NCBI GenBank assembly: GCA_943787375.1
Contig: CALSME010000005.1
Coordinates: 272,211 to 336,210, forward strand
DNA: 64,000 nucleotides
Reading direction: 5' to 3'
From: an uncultured Polaribacter sp.
Lineage (GTDB): Bacteria; Bacteroidota; Bacteroidia; Flavobacteriales; Flavobacteriaceae
Both the position numbers and the translations under genes were made by a program. The notes below the pieces were generated by a model. It had not been told where the DNA came from. It did not search any database and saw only the letters and a program-made list of their open reading frames with translations. Of this stretch, positions 43,653 to 52,990 are shown piece by piece; within the stretch, counting starts at the first letter, position 1, and each line of letters begins with the position of its first letter.

Positions 43653-45563
43653 ATGATTAAACAAACTTCACTAATTATCCTTATTTTATTATTTTTTTCA
43701 ATAAACTTAAATGCACAATCATATGATTGGACCAAACATACTAATGACAATATTTTTAGTTTACAATTTGTTCCTAATAAAATTATATTAGCACATGGTA
43801 TAAACGGGACAACAAAAGTGGTGAGATCTAAACGTATTTCTTCAGATTACTTTTCAATAACTGCACTAGATGATATTACTGGCGAAAAAAAATGGGAGAT
43901 TAAAGATCCTTTAAGAAAAGCGCTTTCCGATAAAAAAGATTTTAAAATTGAGACTCTTGAAAAGAATCCTGATTATCTTCGATTAGGGCATCTTCTAATT
44001 GTGAATTCAAAAGATGGAGCAATTATTTTTAACCCAGAAAAAGAAGGGATTACTTCGATATTTAGCTCTATAATACTCCCAGAAGGAATTATAGCCGATG
44101 TTAGTAAAAGTGGAGTAAGAAGTTATTTGTTTTTATCGTTTTCTTCATGGAATATTGAGTGGGAAAAGAAGAATACATCAAAACTTGAAAATGGTAAAAA
44201 ATTTGCCATTGATTTTTCCGCAGGAAGAAACGATGCTATAAAACTTACAAAAAGCCTCGCAAATTCACTTCAAAGAGGAACAAAAATTAATGATACTTAT
44301 ATTGTAAATATCAAAAAAAATAAAGTTGTAAATCTGAATGTAAATACAGGGGTTGAAAATTGGAAATACGAATCTAAAAACACAATATTACAAAAGATTA
44401 TAGTACAAGACCCGATAACAAAAAGAGCAATCGTATACTTAAATACGAAGAATAATAGAAGTAAATCGAGTATTGTGGCTTTAGATTTTACAACAGGTAA
44501 TCTACTATGGGAAAAGAAAATTAAAGATAGAATAGATCATCTAAAAGGACTTCATGAATCTATGTCTGTCTTAGCTTTTCCTGCAACAAATGGAATCGGT
44601 AAAAAATACTATCAAATTTATAATGAAAAAGGAGAGGCCTTAATAGAAGGGAAAAGTTTGAAAGCCTTTGGTTATGGAATAAGAAAAATTGTAAAGAATG
44701 ATAATTACTTAATTATTATAACAAATAGTAATCAAAGATCCAATAGTCCAACGGGTTTTGCTAACGCTTTTACCAAAACACAATACGGAACTAAGTCACC
44801 AGAGTTTATAAATATACTAAACTTAGAGACCAAAAAATTTATTTTTGACAAAAGAGTGAAGACAAATAGCAAAGTAAAAGTTGTCGAAGTTCTTGAAAAA
44901 GGGTTGTTTATTTTAGAAAATGACCAAGCCTATATTATAGATTATAAAACAGGAAAAAAAATAGGGGGGTCTATTGCATCTAAAACAAAACTTATTGTTA
45001 ATGAATTTAATGAAAATGAATTATATATTGTACAAGAAGATGCTAAATATTTATTTAGGGTTGATAAAAAACGGGGAGAAATAAAAGAAATTGCCTATTT
45101 AAGAAAAACAGGATCCAAAATAAGTTTTATCTCAGACTTAATTTTATTAGAAAAAGAAATACTTTTATATGGTGTTACTAAAAGAGACAATTTAGCAATT
45201 GTTAAATTAGATTATAATGGAAATCTAATCTATTCTAAAATCATTCCTTTTACAGCCTCAAACTATCAGAAATCTTGGACGATGCCAATAGTTAATAATA
45301 AAATTCACTTGATAAAATCAGCTGATAAAAAAGGAAACAAGTCTTTAGAGGTGTTTGATATAAACGATGGAGAAATATCTAATAGTTTTTCTTATGATAT
45401 TCGTTTAGAAGGAAAACTCCAACAAAATTCTGGAAAGTATTTTGTAAACCCAAAAAATGGAATGATTTATCATACTCCTGCTCTGAAAGTAAAAAATGGA
45501 TTTCAGAAAAAAAGAAGGGAATTTAATTCTAAAGGAATTATTCTTGCAAAACAATTCAATTAG
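43653..45563 (+). CDS. Secreted PQQ-like beta-propeller protein
   Basis: 636 residues with a signal peptide (1-21, ending NLNAQ). Blade motifs of the PQQ-like type occur repeatedly: ITALDDITGEKKWEI, VNLNVNTGVENWKYE, IVALDFTTGNLLWEKK, INILNLETKKFIFDK, YIIDYKTGKKIGGS and LEVFDINDGEISNS. No catalytic Ca/PQQ ligands are evident, so it is probably a structural or binding propeller in the periplasm. It is followed by two hairpins in tandem. Role unknown. Confidence 0.75.
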   Translation: MIKQTSLIILILLFFSINLNAQSYDWTKHTNDNIFSLQFVPNKIILAHGINGTTKVVRSKRISSDYFSITALDDITGEKKWEIKDPLRKALSDKKDFKIETLEKNPDYLRLGHLLIVNSKDGAIIFNPEKEGITSIFSSIILPEGIIADVSKSGVRSYLFLSFSSWNIEWEKKNTSKLENGKKFAIDFSAGRNDAIKLTKSLANSLQRGTKINDTYIVNIKKNKVVNLNVNTGVENWKYESKNTILQKIIVQDPITKRAIVYLNTKNNRSKSSIVALDFTTGNLLWEKKIKDRIDHLKGLHESMSVLAFPATNGIGKKYYQIYNEKGEALIEGKSLKAFGYGIRKIVKNDNYLIIITNSNQRSNSPTGFANAFTKTQYGTKSPEFINILNLETKKFIFDKRVKTNSKVKVVEVLEKGLFILENDQAYIIDYKTGKKIGGSIASKTKLIVNEFNENELYIVQEDAKYLFRVDKKRGEIKEIAYLRKTGSKISFISDLILLEKEILLYGVTKRDNLAIVKLDYNGNLIYSKIIPFTASNYQKSWTMPIVNNKIHLIKSADKKGNKSLEVFDINDGEISNSFSYDIRLEGKLQQNSGKYFVNPKNGMIYHTPALKVKNGFQKKRREFNSKGIILAKQFN

Positions 45564-45570
45564 ATTTGAG

Positions 45571-45612
45571 AACTACTTCTAAAAATTGGAAACTCAATTT
45601 TTAGAAGTAGTT
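45571..45612. terminator. 18-bp perfect hairpin after the propeller gene
   Basis: AACTACTTCTAAAAATTG and CAATTTTTAGAAGTAGTT, 6-nt loop GAAACT. No T-run follows, so alone it may be an mRNA-stabilising hairpin rather than a terminator. Confidence 0.55.
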
Positions 45613-45632
45613 TACTTGCACTCAAAGCAAAG

Positions 45633-45665
45633 AAAAAGCCTTCATTTTTAATGAAGGCTTTTTTT
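45633..45665 (+). terminator. Rho-independent terminator
   Basis: AAGCCTTCAT and ATGAAGGCTT pair around a 5-nt loop, preceded by an A-run and followed by TTTTT. Confidence 0.8.
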
Positions 45666-46010
45666 ATCGTAATCAGAAATAGACATGAACATGTTTGCCA
45701 ATGATTCATTCAAGATAAATTATTTTTAATTGTAATAAAAATCTGCACTTGCAAAATTCTCAATATAAATAAAGCTAAGAAAAAGGTTACACTATAATAC
45801 CACTCATAATTCAAAAGTATAGGCTTAAAATTATTGTATTTTTAATTTTATTAGATTTATTTATTAAAATAATCATAAAAAACAAATATTAAGTAATTCT
45901 ACTAATAATACCGTAATTTGAGTTTTGTATTTATTAAATGTTTTACCATAAAAGTAATCAAAAATCATCTCTTTTTTGTAGTTTCGCAATCTGTTAAAAT
46001 ACTTTTAGTT

Positions 46011-47306
46011 ATGGCGAAATTCGAATTGAAATTACCTAAAATGGGAGAAAGTGTTGCAGAAGCAACGATCACATCTTGGTTAAAAGAAGTTGGTGATACG
46101 ATAGAATTGGATGAAGCTATTGTAGAAATTGCTACAGACAAAGTAGACTCCGAAGTCCCATCAGAAGTAGAAGGTACCTTGGTAAAGATTTTATTTGAAA
46201 AAGACGAAGTCGTTGCCGTTGGCGCTACTATTGCCATTATAGAAACTGCTGTAGACGCTGAAAGCGATGTAGAAACTCCAAAAGAAGTATTGCAGCTTAC
46301 AGCTGTTGAAAAAACCATCGAAAAAGCAATAGAAGTTGTTGCAGCCCCAATATCAAAAACATCAGAGAGTGGAAAATTTTATTCACCTTTAGTTCGTAAT
46401 ATTGCCAAAACAGAAGGCATTACGATGGCAGAATTGGAAACAATATCTGGTTCAGGAAAAGATGGAAGAGTTGCAAAAAATGATATTCTGTCTTTTCTTA
46501 AAAATAGAAAATCAGCTCCAATAAAGATCAATGAAGAAAAAGCGATACCACCAATTCAAAAAGTAATTCAAAAAGCAACGCCAGTTTCTGTAAATGGTGA
46601 AGATGAGATCATCGAAATGACCCGAATGGGAAAATTGATTTCTAAGCACATGGTCAATTCGGTGCAAACTGCTGCACATGTGCAGTCTTTTATTGAAATA
46701 GATGTAACCAATATCGTAAAATGGAGAACCAAAGTTAAAGATGATTTCTACAAAAGAGAAGGAGAGAAATTAACATTCACACCTATTTTAATGCATGCTG
46801 TTGCTGCGACGATTAGAAAGTATCCAATGATTAATATCGCAATTGATGGCGATCATATTATCAAAAGAAAAAACATAAACTTAGGAATGGCTGCGGCCTT
46901 ACCAGACGGTAACTTAATTGTGCCCGTTATAAAAAATGCAGATCAATTAAACCTTGTCGGAATGACAAAATCGGTGAATGATCTAGCAAACAGAGCAAGA
47001 AACAACGCATTGAAGCCAGATGAAATTCAAGGCGGAACCTACACGGTCACTAATGTAGGAGGTTTTGGTTCTGTCATGGGAACACCCATTATCAATCAGC
47101 CCCAAGTTGCAATTTTGGCTTTAGGAGCTATTCGCAAAGTACCAGCAGTTATTGAAACTTCTGAAGGAGATTTTATTGGCATCAGACAAAAAATGTTTGT
47201 TTCCCATTCTTACGATCACCGAGTTGTCAATGGAGCTTTGGGAGGAATGTTTATCAAAACTTTAAAAGAAATATTAGAAGCCTGGGATGTAAATCAGGAT
47301 TTTTAA
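46011..47306 (+). CDS. Dihydrolipoamide acyltransferase (E2 of BCKDH- or OGDH-type complex)
   Basis: 431 residues from the ATG at 46011 (MAKFELKLPKMGESVAEA); the frame is open further up but that part is non-homologous. One lipoyl domain (Lys44 in EIATDKVDSEVPS), an E3/E1-binding domain (FYSPLVRNIAKTEGITMAEL) and the catalytic domain ending SYDHRVVNGALGG. The DHRVVNG form and KVDSEVPS lipoyl site favour the branched-chain 2-oxo acid enzyme over the 2-oxoglutarate one, but I cannot decide. Monocistronic; the matching E1 is not in the window. Confidence 0.92.
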   Translation: MAKFELKLPKMGESVAEATITSWLKEVGDTIELDEAIVEIATDKVDSEVPSEVEGTLVKILFEKDEVVAVGATIAIIETAVDAESDVETPKEVLQLTAVEKTIEKAIEVVAAPISKTSESGKFYSPLVRNIAKTEGITMAELETISGSGKDGRVAKNDILSFLKNRKSAPIKINEEKAIPPIQKVIQKATPVSVNGEDEIIEMTRMGKLISKHMVNSVQTAAHVQSFIEIDVTNIVKWRTKVKDDFYKREGEKLTFTPILMHAVAATIRKYPMINIAIDGDHIIKRKNINLGMAAALPDGNLIVPVIKNADQLNLVGMTKSVNDLANRARNNALKPDEIQGGTYTVTNVGGFGSVMGTPIINQPQVAILALGAIRKVPAVIETSEGDFIGIRQKMFVSHSYDHRVVNGALGGMFIKTLKEILEAWDVNQDF

Positions 47307-47323
47307 ATCTCACCATTTCATAA

Positions 47324-47352
47324 AAAAAACTCAGATTTTATCTGAGTTTTTT
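47324..47352. terminator. Bidirectional terminator between E2 and GNAT genes
   Basis: AAACTCAGA and TCTGAGTTT (stem extended by A and T runs) around TTTTA. Confidence 0.8.
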
Positions 47353-47360
47353 AATGCTTT

Positions 47361-48047
47361 TTATTTTCTCGAATACAACCACCAATTCATATCTCGGGTA
47401 AACTTATAACCGATTTTTTCATACAAAGAAATGGCTACATTTCCTTTGTTTGTGTGCAAAATAGGGAGTTTATTCTCCTTTAATATTTCTTTTGTAGTGT
47501 GTATTATGAGTTGTTTTGCAAAGCCTTTTCGGGTATAATCTGGGTGGGTAACTACAGAGCTTACCTCTATAAAATCATCTGCTTGCATACGTTGTCCAGA
47601 AATAGCAATTAGTTTCTCGTTTTTAAAGATGCCAAAAAATTGCCCCATTTCAAAACCTCTTCTACGATAAAAACCAGGCATCACCAAACCTATTAAATCG
47701 TAAATTTCATCAATATGTTTTTCGGTAAGTACTACAATATCTTCTGTAATTTCGATATCGATCAGGTTTTCTAAAACCATTTGACAACCTTCGATCTTTT
47801 TTTCTAAAATTGTTGTATTTGTGTCGATTTCTGCTGTTTGGTTTTCTGAGACTAAGAAGAATTTTTCGACAGTTTTCCCATATTCATTTAAAGCTTTACT
47901 AGTTTTTGAGCTGTCATAAAAAGCACCAAAAACACAAATGTTTGGATCGTAAAATTGAACGTCATTATGCGTTATTAAAAACTTTTTATGCGTTTCTTCT
48001 AAGGAGTACCAAACAGGGTTTTTTAATTTTTCTTCTAAGGAGACCAT
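47361..48047 (-). CDS. GNAT family N-acetyltransferase
   Basis: 228 residues. The C-terminal two-thirds is a GNAT/FR47-type domain: VVTHPDYTRKGFAKQLI contains the acetyl-CoA loop (R/Q-x-x-G-x-G/A), then NKGNVAISLYEKIGYKF. The N-terminal 100 residues are a separate alpha/beta region. The substrate is unknown. It stands alone between two terminators. Confidence 0.85.
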   Translation of the reverse strand: MVSLEEKLKNPVWYSLEETHKKFLITHNDVQFYDPNICVFGAFYDSSKTSKALNEYGKTVEKFFLVSENQTAEIDTNTTILEKKIEGCQMVLENLIDIEITEDIVVLTEKHIDEIYDLIGLVMPGFYRRRGFEMGQFFGIFKNEKLIAISGQRMQADDFIEVSSVVTHPDYTRKGFAKQLIIHTTKEILKENKLPILHTNKGNVAISLYEKIGYKFTRDMNWWLYSRK

Positions 48048-48058
48048 TTTCTGGGGTA

Positions 48059-48090
48059 TAAAAAAACTCGCATTTAATGCGAGTTTCTAA
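48059..48090 (-). terminator. Terminator after pdhC
   Basis: On the minus strand AAACTCGCATT and ATGCGAGTTT form the hairpin with a short loop, followed by TTTTT, 20-50 bp after the pdhC stop. Confidence 0.7.
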
Positions 48091-48112
48091 AGATATACTA
48101 TTTTTAAAAAAT

Positions 48113-49735
48113 CTACGCTAACATGGTAACGGGATTTTCTATAAATGTTTTTAATGTTTGTAAAAATTGAGCACCAACGGCACCATCAACAGTTCTGTGA
48201 TCACAAGTTAAAGTTAACTTCATGGTGTTACCAACAACAATTTGTCCGTTTTTAACCACTGGTTTTTCAACAATTGCACCTACAGATAAAATGGCGGAGT
48301 TCGGTTGGTTGATAATCGAAGTAAAGTTTTCGATCCCAAACATTCCTAAATTAGATACCGTAAAGGTACTTCCTTGCATTTCTGCAACCGATATTTTCTT
48401 ATGTCTTGCTTTTCCTGCTAAATCTCTTACAGATGCACCAATCTGAGTTAAACTCAACTGATTGGTGTGTTTGACAACGGGTACAACCAAACCTTCATCA
48501 ACTGCAACCGCAACACCTACGTGAATGTGACTGTGATAAATAGTGTTTTCGTTGGTCCAAGAAGTATTTACTTGAGGATGTTTTTGCAATGCCATGGCAC
48601 ATGCTTTTACAACCATATCGTTAAATGATACTTTGGTGTCTGGAATTGCATTGATAGTCTTTCTAGAAGCCATCGCATTGTCCATATCAACTTCAATATT
48701 TAAATTGAAATCGGGTGCTGTAAATTTAGAGTTTCCTAAAGATTTTGCAATTGCTTTTCGCATTTGTGAGTTCTTTACTTCTTCTGATTTTTCTTCTCCA
48801 GAAGCTACATAGGTCATTGCTGGTGCAGCAGTTTCCGTTTTTACTACTTCAACAGTTTTGGCTGTAGGAGTATGATTTTCTACATCTTTTTTTATGATGC
48901 GGCCATTTTCTCCTGAACCTTTGATGTCTGATAATTGATACCCTTTGTCTGCAGCAATTTTCTTTGCCAATGGAGATGCAAAAATGCGTCCATTTGATGT
49001 AATTGCAGTGGTTGTTGCCGATGGTGTTTCTTCAATTTTTGCCGCAACGATCGTTTCTTTTTTCTCTTCAGCGGGAGCATCAGTTGTTTCTGGGACAATA
49101 CCTCCATTGGCAACTATGGCTGAAACATCAGTTCCTATTGGACCAATAATGGTTAGTAAACTATCAACAGGGGCTGTTTCACCTTCTTGCACACCAATGT
49201 ATAGGATGGTTCCTTCATAGAAACATTCAAATTCCATAGTTGCTTTGTCAGTTTCAATTTCTGCTAAAATATCGCCTTCTTCTACAGTTTCTCCTACTTT
49301 TTTTAACCAAGTAGCTACCGTACCGTCCGTCATTGTATCACTCAAACGGGGCATTGTAATTACTTGCACTCCTGCTGGAATGCTTACTGCATCTGATTTT
49401 GCAGCAGCAGTAGTTGGTGTGCTATTTGAAACGGTTTCGGTTGTTTCTTCTTTTGTTGGTGCAGCGGCTCCACTAATGAGTGCAGAAATGTCTTCGCCTT
49501 CTTCACCAATAATAGCAAGTAGAACATCAACGGGAGAGGTCTCACCATCTTGAACACCTATATATAATAAAGTTCCTTCATGGAATGATTCAAATTCCAT
49601 GGTTGCTTTGTCTGTTTCAATTTCAGCTAGAATATCGCCTTCCTCAATTTTATCTCCAACACTCTTTAACCATTTTGCCACAACACCTTCTTCCATGGTG
49701 TCGCTTAAACGCGGCATATTTACAATTGTAGCCAT
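48113..49735 (-). CDS. pdhC: Pyruvate dehydrogenase E2 (dihydrolipoamide acetyltransferase)
   Basis: 540 residues with two lipoyl domains (Lys43 and Lys164, both in EIETDKATMEFE) joined by Ala/Pro/Thr-rich linkers, an E3-binding domain (FASPLAKKIAADKGYQLSDI, about 248-285) and the catalytic domain ending LTCDHRTVDGAVG. E2 core of the pyruvate dehydrogenase complex, transferring acetyl groups to CoA. Starts 4 bp after pdhA. The E1-beta gene is not in the window. Confidence 0.95.
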   Translation of the reverse strand: MATIVNMPRLSDTMEEGVVAKWLKSVGDKIEEGDILAEIETDKATMEFESFHEGTLLYIGVQDGETSPVDVLLAIIGEEGEDISALISGAAAPTKEETTETVSNSTPTTAAAKSDAVSIPAGVQVITMPRLSDTMTDGTVATWLKKVGETVEEGDILAEIETDKATMEFECFYEGTILYIGVQEGETAPVDSLLTIIGPIGTDVSAIVANGGIVPETTDAPAEEKKETIVAAKIEETPSATTTAITSNGRIFASPLAKKIAADKGYQLSDIKGSGENGRIIKKDVENHTPTAKTVEVVKTETAAPAMTYVASGEEKSEEVKNSQMRKAIAKSLGNSKFTAPDFNLNIEVDMDNAMASRKTINAIPDTKVSFNDMVVKACAMALQKHPQVNTSWTNENTIYHSHIHVGVAVAVDEGLVVPVVKHTNQLSLTQIGASVRDLAGKARHKKISVAEMQGSTFTVSNLGMFGIENFTSIINQPNSAILSVGAIVEKPVVKNGQIVVGNTMKLTLTCDHRTVDGAVGAQFLQTLKTFIENPVTMLA

Positions 49736-49739
49736 AATT

Positions 49740-50729
49740 TTAACTTATAAAAGGATAATCTTCTTGTTCATATACCATGTCATACATTTGTTGTGGTTCT
49801 GGATATGGAGAGTCTTCTGCAAATTTTTCACATTCACTCACCTTTGCCTTTACACCTTTGTCAATTGCAGCAATTTCTTCTAAAGTTGCGTAGTTTTTTT
49901 CTAAAATAATATCTTTCACTTGCGTAATCGGATCTATTTTTTTGTACTCTTCTACTTCGTCTTTTGTTCTATAATGTTGTGCATCAGACATCGAGTGCCC
50001 TCTATATCTGTAGGTTTTCATTTCTAAGAAAGTAGGACCGTCTCCACGTCTTGCTCTTTGTATAGCTTCGTCTATTGCTTCTGCCACCTTTATTGGGTTC
50101 ATTGCGTCTACGGGGCCACAAGGCATTTCGTATCCCAAACCTAATTTCCAAATATCAGCATGGTTTGCTGTTCTTTCTACAGAAGTTCCCATCGCATATC
50201 CATTGTTCTCTACAATAAAAATAACGGGTAATTTCCACAACATAGCCATGTTAAAAGCTTCATGCAAAGAACCTTGTCTTGCTGCACCATCACCAAAACA
50301 GGTTAAAGTAACAGCATCACTTCCTTTGTATTTGTCTCCAAAAGCAATTCCGGCTCCTAATGGAATTTGACCTCCAACAATACCGTGTCCTCCATAAAAA
50401 CCAAATTCTTTAGAGAAAATATGCATAGATCCTCCCATCCCTTTAGATGTACCAGTTACCTTACCATACAATTCAGCCATCACCTTTTTAGGATCTTCTC
50501 CCATACCAATTGGTTGTACGTGATTTCTATAGGCGGTAATCATTTTGTCTTTAGACAAATCCATTGCATGCAATGCACCTGCTAAAATAGCTTCTTGACC
50601 GTTGTATAAATGTAAGAAACCTCTTACTTTTTGCTGTATATATACGGATGCTAATTTGTCTTCAAATTTTCGCCAAAATAACATGTCTTTGTACCAATCT
50701 AAATAGGTTTGCTTGGTGATTTTCTTCAT
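49740..50729 (-). CDS. pdhA: Pyruvate dehydrogenase E1 component, alpha subunit
   Basis: 329 residues. Thiamine diphosphate motif GDGAARQGSLHEAFNMA, then VENNGYAMGT; N-terminal LYNGQEAILAGALHAM and GMGGSMHIFSKE. Decarboxylates pyruvate with the E1-beta subunit encoded elsewhere. First gene of pdhA-pdhC. Confidence 0.96.
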   Translation of the reverse strand: MKKITKQTYLDWYKDMLFWRKFEDKLASVYIQQKVRGFLHLYNGQEAILAGALHAMDLSKDKMITAYRNHVQPIGMGEDPKKVMAELYGKVTGTSKGMGGSMHIFSKEFGFYGGHGIVGGQIPLGAGIAFGDKYKGSDAVTLTCFGDGAARQGSLHEAFNMAMLWKLPVIFIVENNGYAMGTSVERTANHADIWKLGLGYEMPCGPVDAMNPIKVAEAIDEAIQRARRGDGPTFLEMKTYRYRGHSMSDAQHYRTKDEVEEYKKIDPITQVKDIILEKNYATLEEIAAIDKGVKAKVSECEKFAEDSPYPEPQQMYDMVYEQEDYPFIS

Positions 50730-50785
50730 TCTAAATTCTCGTTGTTTGTTTTTTTAAATCATTGTATTCAACAATGATTGGGCAA

Positions 50786-50793
50786 CAAAAATA
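50786..50793 (-). promoter_or_regulatory. pdhA promoter -7 box
   Basis: Minus-strand TATTTTTG, perfect, 56 bp upstream of the ATG at 50729. A T-rich stretch occupies the -33 position. Confidence 0.5.
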
Positions 50794-50858
50794 ATGGTTT
50801 TAAATAGAATAAAAAAACAAGTTTTTTTGAATTCAACTCAAACGATTTCGTGAACCCA

Positions 50859-51530
50859 TTATTTGTCTTTAGCGATGACCATGGTAGCCTTAGCCCCAGT
50901 TGCTAAATTCCATTCATTTGAAGAGAGTAACATGCCGGTGTCATTGAAGACTTTAAAACCTGCTGTATTAGGCCCCGAAGTTCCCTGGTTTAAGGCTAAA
51001 ATTGTAATCTTATTAATGCCTTTTTCTAGTGGAATATTAAATTTTTGATAGCGTTGTTGCAAAACAATATTGACAATAATTGGAATGCCATTAATTAAGA
51101 TAGTAACACGGTCTCCATCTGGATGTTGATAGTCTCTACAAATAATGTTGATGCTTTTTGCATTGGTGCGGATACTTCCTAGATCCTGGTCAATCACAGG
51201 ATATTGATACATACCATTGATTTTCTTAAAAGATTTTAGAAAACGTTCTTCAGTTAATTTTGCTTGGGAGATGATTCCTTTGTTGTTGAAGTTCTCTTCT
51301 TGCTGTTGTTTTTTGACTTTTTTCTGTTCTTTTTCGTAGGCTTTCTTAAAACCGTTTGCTCCGTCGATTTTTATCGAGTTTGGTTTTTCAATCTCTTTTG
51401 CATTGGTGGTAATTACAGAACGTATTTTTCCAAGTGTTTTTCCGCCTCCATTGTTCTCAACTTGTCCCCATAGCGATGTTGTAAAAAATAGAATAATAAA
51501 TCCAGAAATGAGCAATAAGATAGCTTTCAT
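50859..51530 (-). CDS. Secreted protein of unknown function
   Basis: 223 residues with a signal peptide (about 1-22, ending SLWGQ). Residues 60-100 are Lys/Gln/Glu-rich and helical. Residues 125-210 (ICRDYQHPDGDRVTILINGI, LPLEKG-like NIPLEKGINKITILALNQG, TAGFKVFNDTG) form a beta-sandwich of a type seen in several Bacteroidota surface proteins. I recognise no named family. Own promoter with -7 box TATCTTTG. Confidence 0.6.
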   Translation of the reverse strand: MKAILLLISGFIILFFTTSLWGQVENNGGGKTLGKIRSVITTNAKEIEKPNSIKIDGANGFKKAYEKEQKKVKKQQQEENFNNKGIISQAKLTEERFLKSFKKINGMYQYPVIDQDLGSIRTNAKSINIICRDYQHPDGDRVTILINGIPIIVNIVLQQRYQKFNIPLEKGINKITILALNQGTSGPNTAGFKVFNDTGMLLSSNEWNLATGAKATMVIAKDK

Positions 51531-51557
51531 AGGGTAGGTTTAAAGACCAGTACAACG

Positions 51558-51565
51558 CAAAGATA
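51558..51565 (-). promoter_or_regulatory. -7 box of the 50859-51530 gene
   Basis: Minus-strand TATCTTTG, perfect, 27 bp upstream of the ATG at 51530. Confidence 0.5.
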
Positions 51566-51608
51566 ATACCGTTTTTATAGGTTGTTGTTTAGAATTTGTT
51601 AAAATTAA

Positions 51609-52277
51609 CTATTTAATCGGAAAATTAAAATAGGTTTTTGGAAAGGGTTCCTTCTTTAATGTGAAATGCCACCACTCGTTTTCATAGGGTTGAAAGCCAT
51701 TTTTGAGCATGACGGTTCTTAAAAATAGTCTATTTTTCTGTTGAATTTTAGTGATTCCTTTATAGAAGGGATGGGATGCTTTTCCGAAAAAATCATATGT
51801 ACTCCCCATGTCTACTTCTTGGTTTGTTTTTACATGAACCAAGGTAAGATCTACGGTACTTCCTCGAGTATGTCCCGATTTTGAAGCAATATAGCCTTGT
51901 GCAAATAAATCACTTTTCGCAACGCTAGGGTAGTATTCCCGCTTTCTGAGTGTATCGTTTACTTCTTTTGCCCATTTTACAAAATGATCTACGGCTTGTT
52001 GTGGGCGGTAGGCGTCAAAAATTTTGAGACTCAGGTTGTCTTTTAACAAGTGCTGTTGTATTTTTTTCAATGCATGTGCTGTTTCTTTGGTAACAATGAC
52101 TAGGTCTTTATGATAGCCATTTATGGGCTGTCCTATAAAATTGTTTGTGCTTACATAGCGCAATTCTTTTTGTATGGAAGCATCGATGTTTGATAGATAT
52201 ACAAACCCCTTTGGTAAACCTTGGGCACTTGCCACAAAAGAAATTAAAAACAGCAATCCGAAAGCAATTTTTTTCAT
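51609..52277 (-). CDS. VanX-type D-alanyl-D-alanine dipeptidase (M15D)
   Basis: 222 residues with a signal peptide (1-18, FVASAQ), so it acts outside the cytoplasm. Zinc ligands His136 and Asp143 in SGHTRGSTVDL, and Glu201/His204 in ENEWWHFTL; Arg91 in FDAYRPQQA. VanX-type enzymes cleave D-Ala-D-Ala; without vanA/vanH nearby a peptidoglycan-recycling role is more likely than resistance. Confidence 0.92.
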   Translation of the reverse strand: MKKIAFGLLFLISFVASAQGLPKGFVYLSNIDASIQKELRYVSTNNFIGQPINGYHKDLVIVTKETAHALKKIQQHLLKDNLSLKIFDAYRPQQAVDHFVKWAKEVNDTLRKREYYPSVAKSDLFAQGYIASKSGHTRGSTVDLTLVHVKTNQEVDMGSTYDFFGKASHPFYKGITKIQQKNRLFLRTVMLKNGFQPYENEWWHFTLKKEPFPKTYFNFPIK

Positions 52278-52460
52278 ACTTCAAAAATACACTAATTGTT
52301 TTTTAATCGAAAAAAATTCTTTGATAGGTCGTGTCCTAAATTGGCGCTTGTAAAAAAGGTGTTGGTTTGGATATAAGGATAGAATGCGGCAGCGGAGAAG
52401 GAGTGGATATTTTCTATTAATTTTTACTCCTAAGAAGGAGGAAAAAATAAAAGGAATCCC

Positions 52461-52468
52461 TAATTTTG
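52461..52468 (+). promoter_or_regulatory. DUF2721 gene -7 box, nearly leaderless
   Basis: TAATTTTG, perfect, ends 7 nt before the ATG at 52476. Confidence 0.45.
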
Positions 52469-52475
52469 CTGTCTT

Positions 52476-52886
52476 ATGGAACAACTCTCATTAACCACTC
52501 CGGCACTATTATTTTCTGCAATCTCATTAATTATGTTGGCCTATACAAATCGATTTTTGGCCTATGCTGCTGTAATTCGGAATTTACATGGTCAGTATTT
52601 AGAACGAAAAGAAGCTTCGTTGTTACGACAGATTAAGAACCTAAAATTGCGTTTAAACCTCACCAGATGGATGCAGATTTTTGGCATTTCTAGTTTGTTG
52701 TGTTGTGTGTTGACCATGTTTTTAATCTATGTAGGTAGTACAGCCATTGCCATTTGGGTCTTTGGTTTAGCCCTGGTGCTTTTAATAATTTCTTTAGCGC
52801 TCTTAATTCGAGAAATTCAAATTTCTGCACAAGCATTGCAATACCATATTGCCGATATTGAACAATATTTAAAAGAAAAAAAGTAA
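52476..52886 (+). CDS. DUF2721 membrane protein
   Basis: 136 residues: one N-terminal membrane helix (LLFSAISLIMLAYTNRFLAY), an amphipathic linker (EASLLRQIKNLKLRLNLTRW) and two C-terminal helices, then a charged tail. This matches the DUF2721 pattern. Inner-membrane protein of unknown role. Confidence 0.75.
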   Translation: MEQLSLTTPALLFSAISLIMLAYTNRFLAYAAVIRNLHGQYLERKEASLLRQIKNLKLRLNLTRWMQIFGISSLLCCVLTMFLIYVGSTAIAIWVFGLALVLLIISLALLIREIQISAQALQYHIADIEQYLKEKK

Positions 52887-52917
52887 TCGCCGTTTTTTGC
52901 AAAAAACGACGAGTTAC
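52883..52917. repeat. Palindromic hairpin after the DUF2721 gene
   Basis: The core CGTTTTTTGCAAAAAACG (52891-52908) is a perfect 18-nt palindrome, extended with mismatches to GTAATCG and CGAGTTAC. It overlaps the stop codon and lacks a T-run. Confidence 0.4.
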
Positions 52918-52990
52918 CAAGTATACTAATAAAACCAAGTATTAGTAAATATTAGAAGTTAGCTTTCTAATAAGAGTTGAAATAGGTGTT

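Larger units (their letters stand above)
45564..46010. other. Intergenic region between the propeller gene and the E2 gene
   Basis: 447 bp. The left third has the long hairpin (45571-45612) and the terminator (45633-45665). The rest, 45670-45990, is very AT-rich with no gene I can support. TACTTTTA at 46000-46007 next to the E2 start codon is a weak -7 candidate. Confidence 0.6.

Noticed and set aside
45918..46010. N-terminal extension of the E2 gene
   Set aside because: The lipoyl domain starts with MAKFELKLPK at 46011 and the extension is hydrophobic and non-homologous.
51609..52277. Vancomycin resistance locus
   Set aside because: The VanX-type gene has no vanH/vanA partners and a signal peptide; a housekeeping dipeptidase is more likely.
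52281..52484. 67-codon minus-strand frame between the dipeptidase and DUF2721 genes
   Set aside because: No domain or codon pattern; it runs through the DUF2721 promoter.
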